Shown here: one piece after another, positions 17,780 through 29,662 of the stretch
Position numbering within the stretch: position 1 is the stretch's first letter
Layout: each line of letters opens with the position of its first letter
Assembly: GCF_001278075.1 (NCBI RefSeq)
Contig: NZ_CP011340.1
Span: 620,001 to 684,000 of the forward strand
Direction: 5' to 3'
Length of the DNA: 64,000 nt
Source of the DNA: Streptomyces pristinaespiralis
GTDB lineage: Bacteria > Actinomycetota > Actinomycetes > Streptomycetales > Streptomycetaceae
Translations under genes and position numbers: made by a program
The notes under the pieces: generated by a model
What the model saw: the letters and a program-made list of their open reading frames with translations, nothing else
Databases searched by the model: none
What the model was told of the DNA's origin: nothing

Positions 17780-17791
17780 GATCGATCGATC
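17780..17791. promoter_or_regulatory. TetR-type operator palindrome
   Basis: GATCGATCGATC is a perfect 12-bp palindrome, extended as TTGGATCGATCGATCTAG. It fills the 40-bp gap between the alpha/beta hydrolase start (17770) and the tetR start (17811). This class of palindrome is common for TetR proteins that repress themselves and a divergent gene. Confidence 0.7.
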
Positions 17792-17810
17792 TAGTGAGAG
17801 AATAGCCGAG

Positions 17811-18425
17811 ATGAGAACGACAGGCGACACACGAGCGCGCATCCTGGACGCCGCCACCGAACTCTTCCGGCGGCAGGGCTACGCGGCCACGGGCATGAAA
17901 CAGATCCTCACGACGGCCGGGGCGACCTACGGGTCCGCCTACCACTTCTATCCCGGCGGCAAGACCCAGCTCGGCGAGGACGTGGTCCGCACCTCGGGCG
18001 CCGCCTATCTGGCGCTGATCGGCGAGCTGTTCCAGGACCGGGCCGCCGACCCGGCGGAGACGACCGCCCGGGCGTTCACCGGGGCGGCGCAGACACTGCT
18101 CGACCTGGATTACGCGGACCCCTGCCCCATCGCCACCATCGCCCTGGAGGTCGCCGGGACCAACGAGGCCCTGCGGGTGGCCACCGCGGAGGTGTTCGAT
18201 TCCTGGACCGACGCCCTCGCCGCCTTCTACGGCTCCTTCGGCATCGCCGAGTCCCGCGCCACGGCACGGTCGGTGATCGCACTGCTCGAAGGCGCCTTCA
18301 TGCTCGGCCGCGCCGCGCGCTCCACGGCCCCGGTCCTCGACGCCGCCCCCGCGGCGGCCGCGATCGTCCGTGCCGCCGCCGGCCGGTCCCCCCTCTCCGG
18401 CCGCACCGAAGGGGAGACTTTGTGA
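17811..18425 (+). CDS. TetR/AcrR-family regulator
   Basis: A 204-residue repressor. The N-terminal HTH shows TRARILDAATELFRRQGYAATGMKQI and YGSAYHFYPGGKTQL, the typical TetR recognition helix. The C-terminal ligand domain includes ADPCPIATIALEVAGTNE, characteristic of the LmrA/YxaF-like subgroup. It is divergent from the alpha/beta hydrolase across the palindrome at 17780-17791. Its TGA overlaps the GTG of the downstream sugar kinase by 4 bp, so the two are translationally coupled. Confidence 0.9.
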   Translation: MRTTGDTRARILDAATELFRRQGYAATGMKQILTTAGATYGSAYHFYPGGKTQLGEDVVRTSGAAYLALIGELFQDRAADPAETTARAFTGAAQTLLDLDYADPCPIATIALEVAGTNEALRVATAEVFDSWTDALAAFYGSFGIAESRATARSVIALLEGAFMLGRAARSTAPVLDAAPAAAAIVRAAAGRSPLSGRTEGETL

Positions 18426-19363
18426 TCGTCGTCGCCGGTGAGGCGCTGATCGACCTCGTGCCGCAGACCGGCGGTGAGCTGCCTGCTCCCCTGCTGCCCG
18501 CCCGCGGCGGCGGCCCCTACAACACCGCCGTCGCGCTCGGCCGGCTCGGCGCCGACGTCTCCTTCTGCTCCCGGATCTCCACCGACGCCTTCGGCGAGTC
18601 GCTCATCGGGCGCCTGCGCGAGGAGGGAGTGGACACCGCACTCGTGCAGCGTGGCCCCGAGCCCACCACGCTGGCCGTCGCGGCGATCGGCCCCGGCGGC
18701 TCCGCGGCCTACACCTTCTACGTCGAGGGCACCGCGGACCGGCTCTTCACGGTGCCGCCCGAGCTGCCGGCCGCCACGCGCGCCCTGTCGCTCGGCACCT
18801 GCGCACTGGTACTCGAACCGGGCGCGAGCGCGTACGAGGAGCTGATGCGACGGGAGGCGGCGCGCGGCGTCTTCATCGCGCTCGACCCGAACATCCGGCC
18901 CGGCCTCATCCCGGACGCGGACGCCTACCGGGCGCGGTTCAGGAGCTGGCTCCCGCACGTGTCGATGCTCAAGCTGAGCGAGGAGGACGCCGACTGGCTG
19001 GGGAACGACGTCGGCACCTGGCTCGCCGCGGGGCCCGCGGCGGTGGTGCTCACCCATGGCGGGGACGGGCTCACGGTCCTCACCCGGGAAGGCGACCGGC
19101 TCTCCGTCCCCGGCGAGCGGGTCCGTGTCGTGGACACCATCGGGGCGGGCGACACGGTGAACGCGGCGCTCCTGCACGCCCTGTCCGAGCGGGACCTGCT
19201 GTCGCCCGGTGCCCTCGGTCAGCTGCCGCCTGCCCGCTGGCGCGAGGTGCTGGGATTCGCGGCCAGGGCCGCGGCGCTCACCTGCACGAAGGCCGGCGCC
19301 GAACCTCCCTACGCCCACGAACTGCGGGACGACGGCGACGGGCCTGCCGCGGGAGGCTCGTGA
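18422..19363 (+). CDS. PfkB-family carbohydrate kinase (fructokinase-like)
   Basis: A 313-residue ribokinase-fold kinase. VVAGEALIDLVP opens the protein, GGGPYNTAVALGRLGADV is the sugar-binding N-terminal motif, and TIGAGDTVNAALLHAL carries the catalytic Asp and anion hole. It resembles fructokinases, but substrate cannot be fixed. A GTG start inside the tetR stop (GTGA) and GGGGAG upstream show coupling. A TetR-kinase pair is unusual, since sugar kinases normally pair with sugar repressors. A tagatose-6-phosphate kinase is missing from the 6.5-9.5 kb cluster, but nothing links this gene to that role. Confidence 0.85.
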   Translation: MIVVAGEALIDLVPQTGGELPAPLLPARGGGPYNTAVALGRLGADVSFCSRISTDAFGESLIGRLREEGVDTALVQRGPEPTTLAVAAIGPGGSAAYTFYVEGTADRLFTVPPELPAATRALSLGTCALVLEPGASAYEELMRREAARGVFIALDPNIRPGLIPDADAYRARFRSWLPHVSMLKLSEEDADWLGNDVGTWLAAGPAAVVLTHGGDGLTVLTREGDRLSVPGERVRVVDTIGAGDTVNAALLHALSERDLLSPGALGQLPPARWREVLGFAARAAALTCTKAGAEPPYAHELRDDGDGPAAGGS

Positions 19364-19589
19364 CGGTCCGGCAGCTCCGAAAAACGGCTGCAGGCAGCTC
19401 GCCGAACGCCTCAACCGGCGCGAAACCCGGCCGTCGCGGAGCCAAGCTTGTCGGATGAGCTGATTGACCGGTCACCAATTGAATTCTGAACACAGCACGC
19501 GAATTACGCTGAGCGACTCTCACGCCTCGGGTGTACGTTCGAAGTAGTTCCATTTCGGCATGCCGACCGCCGAGCCTCGGAGGTCTGAA

Positions 19590-20030
19590 ATGGCAGACAC
19601 ACTTCCCAACCCGGCAAGCGACGACACGACCCGATTCGAAGCCGCGCCCGACCCGGACGGCACATTGATCCCGGTGCCGTCACAGGCGCCGCAGGGCAAG
19701 CCGATTCGAGACGATGCACGGATCACGGTCAGTCCACGTCAGGAGCGCGGCTACTACGTACAGATCTACAACGGTCCGCCCGACCCGCCGAGTGAGGTCG
19801 AAGAATCCCTCAGCGAGTTCCTCTCGGACCTCCTCACGGAGACCGGTCAGAAAGCAATAGAGGACGCGCTCTTCGTGGGGGCACCTGCGGTTCTGGAATT
19901 CCTCGCTTCGGCCGCAGGCGTGTTGGCGTCCGTTCTCACCACCTCGCCCTTGCTGCACGAACAATTCTTCAGGGGTGTCATGGATGACGGGACGGCCGTC
20001 ACTTATGTGGTGCTCACCCCCAAGGATTAG
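19590..20030 (+). CDS. Hypothetical protein with hydrophobic C-terminal segment
   Basis: A 146-residue protein I do not recognise. The N-terminal third is Pro- and Asp-rich and probably disordered. A middle segment (RQERGYYVQIYNGPPDPPSE) precedes an acidic helix, then an apolar stretch (PAVLEFLASAAGVLASVL), and it ends in a beta-like tail, VTYVVLTPKD. The ATG at 19590 follows CGGAGG. Codon use is less extreme in GC than neighbouring genes, a mild hint of transfer. It stands alone between a kinase gene and a strong terminator. Confidence 0.6.
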   Translation: MADTLPNPASDDTTRFEAAPDPDGTLIPVPSQAPQGKPIRDDARITVSPRQERGYYVQIYNGPPDPPSEVEESLSEFLSDLLTETGQKAIEDALFVGAPAVLEFLASAAGVLASVLTTSPLLHEQFFRGVMDDGTAVTYVVLTPKD

Positions 20031-20045
20031 GCGATCTCCGCTCCA

Positions 20046-20130
20046 GGATCACGCGGAAGGGCCGCCGGACCGGCCGATGGCGTGATCCGCCGGCTCCCCG
20101 GCCGGGGCCCTTGTTCGCGGGCCCCGGCCG
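20046..20130 (+). terminator. Two consecutive hairpins after the orphan gene
   Basis: GGATCACGC (20046-20054) pairs with GCGTGATCC (20080-20088). Then CGGCCGGGGCCC (20099-20110) pairs perfectly with GGGCCCCGGCCG (20119-20130) over an 8-base loop. The second is a strong terminator candidate. Confidence 0.7.
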
Positions 20131-20514
20131 CGCGCTGGTGTACGCGCACGATGGGGGCCGAGCCGGGCTGTTGGTGGTGAGGAGGCAGCAGGCGGGTTCG
20201 ACGCCGCTTCACGGATGTCCCTGATCGGACCCGCTCGCTGCGCCGTCGCGTGGTCGCCGCCTTACGCTCAGGGCTTGCGACGCCGTCGGACGCACACGGC
20301 CCCTCAGGCGCAGGACGCCCCGCTCCATGCGCTGCGGCAGCTCCGGGCAGAGCCGAAGGCCCCTACGGAACTTCCCGCCGGTGGCCCAACCCCAGGGTGT
20401 CCGGCGCCTTGTGGACGCGCCGGAGCGGGGTACCCGCGTTAGGGTCGCCGATGAGGCGCGGCAGCCACGCCCGTGGGGGGATCCTTCGCAGCAAGCGAGA
20501 GAGGACGCCAGGAC
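20131..20514. other. Intergenic region before the hemerythrin gene
   Basis: About 380 bp without a supported gene; it should hold the promoter of the hemerythrin-domain gene. I see no clear palindrome or RNA structure. Short frames here lack ribosome sites and family features. Confidence 0.5.
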
Positions 20515-21075
20515 ATGGCACACGGCGGGAACGTCATCCAGGAACTGACGGCCGACCACCGAGAGGTCGACCAGATGTTCGCCGAGATCGAGGCCCAGGC
20601 CGCCGGAGACCCGCGGCGCCGGGAGCTGGCGGACGAACTGACCAAGGAACTCGTCCGGCACTCCGTCGCCGAGGAGGAGTACCTCTATCCCGCGGTCCGC
20701 CGCTTCGTCGACGACGGCGACGACCTGGCGGACGAGGAGATCTCCGACCACGCCCAGGTCGAACGCATGCTCAAGGAGCTCGAGGGCTGCAAGGCCGACG
20801 ATCCCCGGTTCGACACCCTGATCACCCAGCTGAAGTCCGCCGTCACCTCGCACGTCGCCGACGAGGAGAAGCGGCTGTTCCCCCTGCTCGCCGAGTCGTG
20901 CAGCGCGGACCTGCTGATGGAGCTGGGCGACAAGGTGCGCACCGCCAAGCAGAGCGCCCCGACCCGCCCGCACCCCTCCACCCCGCACACCGCCCAGGCC
21001 AACAAGCTGCTCGCCCCCGGCATGGGCATGGTGGACCGGGTCCGCGATCTCCTCACCGGGCGCGCCACCGGCTAG
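20515..21075 (+). CDS. Hemerythrin HHE-domain protein
   Basis: A 186-residue protein with the HHE cation-binding fold. Likely iron ligands sit in LTADHREVDQMF, LVRHSVAEEEYLYPAV, ISDHAQVERML and VTSHVADEEKRLFPLL. Small actinobacterial HHE proteins bind a di-iron centre and are linked to oxygen, NO or redox stress. The ATG at 20515 precedes the conserved fold; an in-frame start 42 bases upstream would add an unconserved tail. The C-terminal 50 residues are Pro-rich and end in MGMVDRVRDLLTGRATG. It is monocistronic, followed by a strong hairpin. Confidence 0.85.
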   Translation: MAHGGNVIQELTADHREVDQMFAEIEAQAAGDPRRRELADELTKELVRHSVAEEEYLYPAVRRFVDDGDDLADEEISDHAQVERMLKELEGCKADDPRFDTLITQLKSAVTSHVADEEKRLFPLLAESCSADLLMELGDKVRTAKQSAPTRPHPSTPHTAQANKLLAPGMGMVDRVRDLLTGRATG

Positions 21076-21126
21076 GCGCCCGGCCCGTGCCACGCGCCCG
21101 TACCGCCCGCACCCGCATACCCGACC

Positions 21127-21162
21127 GCACCGCGTACCCGGCCAGTCCCGGGTACGCGGTGC
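21127..21162. terminator. Strong hairpin between convergent genes
   Basis: A perfect 15-bp stem (21127-21141 with 21148-21162) with a 6-base loop, between the hemerythrin gene and the convergent phoD-like gene. Confidence 0.8.
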
Positions 21163-21169
21163 AGCTCGT

Positions 21170-22744
21170 TCAGACCTGGACGCCCGGAACGCCGTCCTCC
21201 ACGACCACGCTGGCGCGGGTCGAGACGGGAGCGCCCGGCCTGGTCACGTACGGCAGGACGCGGAAGTCACTGGTCCAGCGCCCGGGTTCGACCCGCACCC
21301 GCACGTAGCCACGCTGGCCGTTGAAGAACTTCATGTGCGGGTTGGCCGCGAGGAACTTGGTGCCCTCTGCCGTCATGTCGGCGCCGTCGCCGCCGCTGGT
21401 GACGGACGTTCCGACGAACTCACTGCCCACGGTCGCCGACCCGGGGTCCTCGTAGTCGCGCTTGAGGTCCCACGCGTAGTTCTGGTGGCGGTCGCCGGTG
21501 ATCACGACGAGATTGCGCACGCCCCGGCCGTCCGCCTCGGCGAGAAGGCGGTTCCGCTCCGCGACGTAGCCGTCCCAGGGATCCATCCACACCGTCGTGC
21601 CCGGTCCCGGGTCGTGGTCGGTCTGGCCCATCGGCGCCTGGTTGCCCAGCACCTGCCAGCGGGCGGCGGACCGGCTGAAACCGTTCAGCACCCACTCGCG
21701 CTGACGGTCGCCGAGCAGGCTGCGGTCCGGGGCGAACCGGTCGGCGCAGTCGGCGGAGAGGCCGTCGCCGCAGGGCTGGTCGTCGCGGTACTGCCGGGTG
21801 TCGAGCATCGTGAAGTCGGCGAGCCTGCCGTAGGAGAGCCTGCGGTACATCTGCACGTCGGGGCCCTGCGGCAACTGGGCGCGGCGCAGCGGCGCGTGCT
21901 CGTACAGGGCCTGGAACGCGGCCGCTCTGCGCTGTGTGAACGCCTGCGGGTCCTGGTCCTTCTCGGGTATGCCGTCGGCCCAGTTGTTCTCGACCTCGTG
22001 GTCGTCGAAGGTCATGATCCACGGGAAGCGGGCGTGCGCCTGCTGCAGCGGGGCCTCGGACTTGTAGAGACCGTACTGGAGGCGGTAGCGGGCGAGGTCG
22101 ACGGTCTCCGTGTGGAACCTGGCGTCGGTGACCACCCCGCGCTTGTTGGACTTGACGCCGTATTCGTAGAGGTAGTCGCCGAGATGCACCACCAGGTCGA
22201 GGTCCTCCTGCGCCAGGTGCTCGTAGGCGGTGAAGTAGCCGTCCTGCCAGGCCTGGCAGGACGCGAAGGCGAACTTCAGGTCCTTGGGGGTGCTCCACGC
22301 CGGCGGGGTGGTCCTGGTGCGGCCCACGGGCGAGACGTACGAGCCGGCACGGAAGCGGTAGTAGTACTCACGGTCGGGCCGGAGCCCGTGTATCTCGGGG
22401 TGGACCGAGTGCGCCAGTTCCGGTGTGGCGACGACGCTGCCGCTGCGGACGATGCGCCGGAACCGCTCGTCGTGGGCCAGTTCGTAGTGCACGCGGACCG
22501 GCCGGCCGGGCATGCCGCCCTTCCCGTCCTCGGCGAACGGGTCGGGGGCCAGCCGCGTCCACAGCACCACGCCGTCGGGCCACGGCTCGCCGGACGCGAC
22601 GCCGAGGGAGAAGGGATCGTCCTTCATGACCGGCGAGGCGAACGCGGAGCCGGAGCCCCACTCGCCGGTGCCGAGCATCAGTACGGCGGCGCCTGCGCCG
22701 CCGAAGCCGAGCAACTGCCGCCGGGAAACGGGACGTGCGCCCAC
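21170..22744 (-). CDS. phoD: PhoD-like alkaline phosphatase
   Basis: A 524-residue secreted phosphodiesterase/phosphatase. A TAT signal (SRRQLLGFGGAGAAVLMLG) leads to a PhoD N-terminal domain (DPFSLGVASGEPWPDGVVLW) and the metallophosphatase core: FASCQAWQDG, LVVHLGDYLYEYG, TFDDHEVENNWA, LGNQAPMGQ and VVITGDRHQNYAWDL, which hold the Fe/Ca ligands. It would release phosphate from phospho-di- and monoesters outside the cell. The GTG at 22744 follows AAGGAGG. A single Pho-box-like half (GTTCACGTAAT, minus strand, 22837-22847) lies upstream, but the tandem repeat expected for PhoP binding is not clear. Confidence 0.9.
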   Translation of the reverse strand: MGARPVSRRQLLGFGGAGAAVLMLGTGEWGSGSAFASPVMKDDPFSLGVASGEPWPDGVVLWTRLAPDPFAEDGKGGMPGRPVRVHYELAHDERFRRIVRSGSVVATPELAHSVHPEIHGLRPDREYYYRFRAGSYVSPVGRTRTTPPAWSTPKDLKFAFASCQAWQDGYFTAYEHLAQEDLDLVVHLGDYLYEYGVKSNKRGVVTDARFHTETVDLARYRLQYGLYKSEAPLQQAHARFPWIMTFDDHEVENNWADGIPEKDQDPQAFTQRRAAAFQALYEHAPLRRAQLPQGPDVQMYRRLSYGRLADFTMLDTRQYRDDQPCGDGLSADCADRFAPDRSLLGDRQREWVLNGFSRSAARWQVLGNQAPMGQTDHDPGPGTTVWMDPWDGYVAERNRLLAEADGRGVRNLVVITGDRHQNYAWDLKRDYEDPGSATVGSEFVGTSVTSGGDGADMTAEGTKFLAANPHMKFFNGQRGYVRVRVEPGRWTSDFRVLPYVTRPGAPVSTRASVVVEDGVPGVQV

Positions 22745-22890
22745 AAGGTCCTCCTTGGCTGTCCGGTACGAACCGCCGGGAAGTCTTCAGTGGGCCGGTG
22801 TCACGCGGCCGCCCGCGTGGTGGCCGGTTCCCCAGAATTACGTGAACACGACACCCATCGGGGCCGTTGCCGTCCATCCCGCCTGCGGCC

Positions 22891-22923
22891 GGGCCGGGGC
22901 CGGGAGCGGCCCGGCCCCGGCCC
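22891..22923 (-). terminator. Hairpin after the SDR gene
   Basis: A perfect 14-bp stem (22891-22904 with 22910-22923) and 5-base loop directly downstream of the SDR stop at 22934. It should separate the SDR transcript from phoD. Confidence 0.7.
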
Positions 22924-22933
22924 CGACGGCCGC

Positions 22934-23764
22934 TCAGTGCGCGGCGGCCGGCTCTCCGACGAGGCGGTGCGTCAGTTCCATGAGGCGCCTGCGGGCGTCG
23001 GCGTCGTAAGCCTGCTCGTGGGCGCGGGAGTCGGTGAAGCGGTCGAAGTAACGGCCCGTCACGCCGGCCACGTCCGGGTCGGTGACCAGTCGCACGGTCG
23101 GCCTGACGCCTTCCTCGATGCCGATGACGGGGGTGAGGCCGTAGTCCCGCACCCCTTGGGTGTCCATCAGGTGCGCCGGGTGCAGGGCGTTGACGGTGAC
23201 ACCCGTGCCGGCGAGTTCCCCGCCCAGCTCGAAGGTGGCCATGATCAGTGCCAGCTTGCTGCGGCAGTAGGCGCGCAGCCCCTCGTAGTCCCGCTCCAGC
23301 ATGATGTCGTCGAAGTCGATGCGTTCCTGTCCGACCGAGGCGACATTGACCACGCGGGCGGGCGCGGAGGACATCAGCAGGGGCAGCAGACCACGGACGA
23401 GGGCGTACGGCGCCAGGTGGTTGACGGCGAAACGCAACTCGTGGCCCTGGGCGCTCAGTTCCCGCCGCAGCGGTTCGGTGCCGCCCCCGGCGACGGCGTT
23501 GTTCACCAGCGCGTCGAGGTGCGGCTCCGCGGCCAGGATCCGCTCGGCCATCGCGCGCACCTGGCGGAGGTCCGCCAGGTCGGCGAGGTAGGTGCGCACG
23601 GTGGCCCCGGGTGCGGTTGCCCGGACCTCGGCCGCCACCGCGTCGAGGCGCACCCGGTCACGGCCGTGGAGCAGCACGGTTCCGCCGCGGCGTGCGAGGT
23701 CGAGCGCGATCCCGCGGCCCAGGCCCTGGGTCGCGCCGGTGATCAAAGTGGTGGGTCGGTTCAT
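22934..23764 (-). CDS. SDR-family oxidoreductase (retinol-dehydrogenase-like)
   Basis: A 276-residue short-chain dehydrogenase. The nucleotide motif is TLITGATQGLGRGIALDLA, with DALVNNAVAGGG and catalytic YCRSK (Tyr-x3-Lys). Length and layout resemble the protochlorophyllide-reductase/retinol-dehydrogenase group, which acts on lipophilic carbonyl compounds. The ATG at 23764 has GTGAGG nine bases upstream; another ATG at 23773 abuts that site and is less likely. Substrate unknown. Confidence 0.85.
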   Translation of the reverse strand: MNRPTTLITGATQGLGRGIALDLARRGGTVLLHGRDRVRLDAVAAEVRATAPGATVRTYLADLADLRQVRAMAERILAAEPHLDALVNNAVAGGGTEPLRRELSAQGHELRFAVNHLAPYALVRGLLPLLMSSAPARVVNVASVGQERIDFDDIMLERDYEGLRAYCRSKLALIMATFELGGELAGTGVTVNALHPAHLMDTQGVRDYGLTPVIGIEEGVRPTVRLVTDPDVAGVTGRYFDRFTDSRAHEQAYDADARRRLMELTHRLVGEPAAAH

Positions 23765-23898
23765 GCCGGTCATCCTCACGGGCGGGCGACCGGGCAGGGA
23801 GTGTGTGCCGAGCCTGGTGTCAGCACCACCAGCCACGGGCCCTATCACCGCCAGGTGCCGCGGTGCCTGAACGACCCGTGTGCACAGGCACCGTCGTG

Positions 23899-24495
23899 TC
23901 AGCCGTTCAGCGGCCGGTCGTCCATGTGAGCTCCGTAGTAGTCCGTCTGGCGGGCCATCAGGGTGCGCATCCCGGTCCCCCGCGGAAGCCCGTAGACGGT
24001 GCCCGGGAAGTCGAGATCCCGCTGCTTGTCCCACAGCTCGTCGTGCCGGTCCGGGGAGAACAGCTCGGCCGGGTCTCCGGCGGCGATCCACCCGATCGGG
24101 ACGACCGTCCCCGGCGCCAGCCGGGAGTTGACGTGCAGCACGCTGTTGATCCGCAGCTCGGAGCGGGCCCCGGCCACCGCGCCGGGGAAGAGCGAGGCAC
24201 CCGTCGCCACGAAGACCTCGTCCTCGACGGTCGCACCGTTGACATGTGTGTGCGGACCGATGAGCACCGCGTCCCCCAGCACCGCGGGATGCCCCGCCCG
24301 GCCGCGGACCAGTGAGTGCTCCATCACCACCACGTCCGCTCCCGTGCGCACTTCGCCGTCCTCCGCGGTGAGGACCGCGCCGTGCAGCACACGCGCCCGC
24401 TCCCCCAGGACGACGGCTCCGCACAGGACGGCCGAGGGAGCCACATAGGCGGACGGGGGAACCACGGGGCTCCTGCCGCGATGTTCGATCAGCAT
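23899..24495 (-). CDS. Gamma-carbonic-anhydrase-like left-handed beta-helix protein
   Basis: A 198-residue hexapeptide-repeat protein. The repeats run through APSAVLCGAVVLGERARVLHGAVLTAEDGEV, VVVMEHSLVRG and VLIGPHTHVNGATVEDEV, with histidines positioned as in gamma-carbonic anhydrases. Whether the zinc-triad histidines and catalytic Gln are all present is uncertain. An acyl- or acetyltransferase accessory role is possible. The ATG at 24495 was chosen at the start of conserved sequence. It is divergent from the dehydrogenase gene at 24630. Confidence 0.75.
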   Translation of the reverse strand: MLIEHRGRSPVVPPSAYVAPSAVLCGAVVLGERARVLHGAVLTAEDGEVRTGADVVVMEHSLVRGRAGHPAVLGDAVLIGPHTHVNGATVEDEVFVATGASLFPGAVAGARSELRINSVLHVNSRLAPGTVVPIGWIAAGDPAELFSPDRHDELWDKQRDLDFPGTVYGLPRGTGMRTLMARQTDYYGAHMDDRPLNG

Positions 24496-24629
24496 GTCCC
24501 AGAGACTAGGGCCTCTCGTTCGGATCAGGCCGGTCCCCCGGGGTCGGGCCTTGCCCTGCTGAGCGGGAGAGTCGATACCCGCCGTCATGGCACTAGGAAC
24601 CTTCAGGCGCCGGGGCTACCCTCCGGCGC

Positions 24630-25709
24630 ATGATTTCCACGGTGGTCTGGGGAACGGGCAACGCGGGCCGTGCGGCGATCCGTGCCGTGGCGGCCCATCC
24701 CGCGCTGGCTCTCACCGCCGTCATCGTCCACAATCCCGACAAGGTGGGCCGTGACGCGGGTGAACTGGGCGGTCTCGGCCACCGGCTGGGGATCGCGGCG
24801 ACCGACGACACCGAAGCGGTGCTGGCCGCCGGTCCGCGGGCGGTGGTGTACGCGGCGACGGGCGACGTCCGCCCCGACGAGGCGCTGTCCGACGTCGTCC
24901 GGGCGATCAGGGCGGGAGCCGTCGTCGTCACCCCGTCGATGTACGCCCTCTACGACCACCGGAGCGCCCCGGCGGAGCTGCGGGACCCGGTGCTGGCCGC
25001 CGTCGAGGCGGGCGGCGGCTCGCTGTTCGTCTCCGGCGTCGATCCGGGCTGGGGCAACGACGTGCTGCCGCTGCTGATCAGCGGACTCGGCACCACCGTG
25101 GACGTGATCCGCTGCCAGGAGATCTTCGACTACTCCACCTACGACCAGCCCGACTCGGTCCGGTACCTGATCGGCATGGGGATGCCGATGGACTACCTGC
25201 CACCGATGCTCGCGCCGACGGTGCCGACCATGGTGTGGGGCGGGCAGATACGGCTGATGGCGAGGGCCCTCGGCGTCGAACTCGAAGAGATACGCGAGAC
25301 CTTGGAGCGCCGCCCCCTGGGCGCCACGGTGAGCACCAGGACGATGGGCGACTTCGAGGCGGGCACCCAGGGCGCGGTGCGTTTCGAGGTGCAGGGAGTC
25401 GTCGAAGGCGAGCCCCGCATCGTCGTCGAGCACATCACCCGCATCCATCCGTCCTGCGCGCCCGGCTGGCCGGTGCCGCCCGACGGTGCGGGAGCCCATC
25501 GGGTGATCATCGAGGGCCGTCCGCGGATCGAGGTCACGGTCGAGGCCACCGACGAGGACGAGAACCGGTCCGCAGGGGGCAACGCCACCGCCGTGGGCCG
25601 GCTGGTGGGCGCCATCGACTGGCTCGCGGACGCTCCGCCGGGCCTCTACGACGCGCTCGACGTACCGCTGCGGCCCGCGGTCGGCAGACTGGGAAGGAGA
25701 CGACGATGA
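24630..25709 (+). CDS. DapB-like NAD(P)-dependent dehydrogenase
   Basis: A 359-residue protein with an N-terminal Rossmann domain (ISTVVWGTGNAGRAAIRAV) of the dihydrodipicolinate-reductase superfamily. Its C-terminal region resembles 2,4-diaminopentanoate dehydrogenase. Such proteins in actinobacteria are usually annotated NAD(P)H-dependent amine dehydrogenase family; substrates are mostly unknown. It is too long for DapB of lysine synthesis. Its TGA overlaps the ATG of the next gene by 4 bp, so they are translationally coupled. Confidence 0.75.
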   Translation: MISTVVWGTGNAGRAAIRAVAAHPALALTAVIVHNPDKVGRDAGELGGLGHRLGIAATDDTEAVLAAGPRAVVYAATGDVRPDEALSDVVRAIRAGAVVVTPSMYALYDHRSAPAELRDPVLAAVEAGGGSLFVSGVDPGWGNDVLPLLISGLGTTVDVIRCQEIFDYSTYDQPDSVRYLIGMGMPMDYLPPMLAPTVPTMVWGGQIRLMARALGVELEEIRETLERRPLGATVSTRTMGDFEAGTQGAVRFEVQGVVEGEPRIVVEHITRIHPSCAPGWPVPPDGAGAHRVIIEGRPRIEVTVEATDEDENRSAGGNATAVGRLVGAIDWLADAPPGLYDALDVPLRPAVGRLGRRRR

Positions 25710-26185
25710 ACATCGACATCCCCGAGGGCAGGAACCCGATCGAGTACGTGTGGGGGGAGATGGTCCCCGGGATCGGGACGGCCGCCTCCGCGTTCTCCCT
25801 GGCGGTGTACGCGCACACCACCCTGGGCCTGCGGGAGTTCGAGGCCGCGCGGCTGCGGATCGCGCAGATCAACGGCTGTTCCTTCTGCCTGGACTGGCGC
25901 ACCGAGCGCGACGGTCGCACCGTCGAGGACGGCTTCGCCGACGCGGTGACGGGCTGGCGCACCACGGAGGCCTTCGACGACCGCACCAGGCTGGCCGCCG
26001 AGTACGCGGAGCGGTACGCCACCGACCACCACGGCCTCGACGACGAGTTCTGGCGCCGGATGACCGCGCACTACAGCCAGACGGAGATCGTGGAGCTGAG
26101 CATGAGCATCGGATCGTGGCTGGCGTTCGGCCGGCTCAACCATGTGCTGGGGCTGGACACCGTGTGCGTGCTCCCCGGTCACTGA
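25706..26185 (+). CDS. Carboxymuconolactone decarboxylase/AhpD-family protein
   Basis: A 159-residue all-helical CMD-family protein. The CxxC pair in INGCSFCLDWRTER is the redox motif of AhpD-like members. EIVELSMSIGSWLAFGRLNHVLGLD is the typical C-terminal helix. The ATG overlaps the upstream stop (ATGA), with GGAAGGAG inside the preceding gene. CMD proteins cover decarboxylases and thiol peroxidases; the CxxC favours a redox role. Coupling to the dehydrogenase suggests one pathway. Confidence 0.85.
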   Translation: MNIDIPEGRNPIEYVWGEMVPGIGTAASAFSLAVYAHTTLGLREFEAARLRIAQINGCSFCLDWRTERDGRTVEDGFADAVTGWRTTEAFDDRTRLAAEYAERYATDHHGLDDEFWRRMTAHYSQTEIVELSMSIGSWLAFGRLNHVLGLDTVCVLPGH

Positions 26186-26200
26186 GCCGGCCGAGGCCGG

Positions 26201-26217
26201 GCCGGTCGCACCGGCCG
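26201..26217. terminator. Short hairpin between convergent genes
   Basis: GGCCGGT (26201-26207) and ACCGGCC (26211-26217) around CGC, in the 38-bp gap between the CMD gene and the convergent cholesterol oxidase gene. Confidence 0.45.
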
Positions 26218-26223
26218 GCACCG

Positions 26224-29299
<3,076 letters not shown>

Positions 29300-29662
29300 G
29301 GGTCGCGGGCCTCTCCGAGGAGCACCGGTGCTTCCGGTGACCCGGAAAACCCTGCCAGCGGGGCCGCCGCCGGAGCATCAGACAGGCGTCGGGCATCGAG
29401 GCCCCCGCATCCGACTGATGCTCACCGCGGCGCACGGCCTGATGCGGGCCGGGGCTATGCGTGCGGGGCGACGGGGTGCCCCGCACACAGGTCAGAAGGA
29501 GGAGCGGATCTGCGTCCGGGACACGAAGGGAGCACGAGGTCCATGGCCCGAACCGAGAACTGTTCCTGACCCGGCCGCGCTCTTCCCTCACGCACCGCTC
29601 GGTCCGGAACGGAGCCAGAGGCCGACCGGCCCGGCGGCGCTCCTGCCGCCCGGCCGGCGGCC
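29300..29662. other. Intergenic region with a hairpin
   Basis: 363 bp between two minus-strand genes. GTGCGGGGC (29461-29469) pairs with GCCCCGCAC (29478-29486) over 8 bases and is a plausible terminator for the upstream phosphatase gene. The remainder should hold the promoter of the GDSL hydrolase. No small gene is supported. Confidence 0.5.

Noticed and set aside
22837..22847. PHO box upstream of phoD
   Set aside because: Only one GTTCAC-like unit is visible; PhoP binding normally needs at least two 11-bp direct repeats.
21335..23929. 864-codon plus-strand open frame
   Set aside because: It runs antisense across phoD and an SDR gene, both with clear catalytic motifs, and shows no domain.
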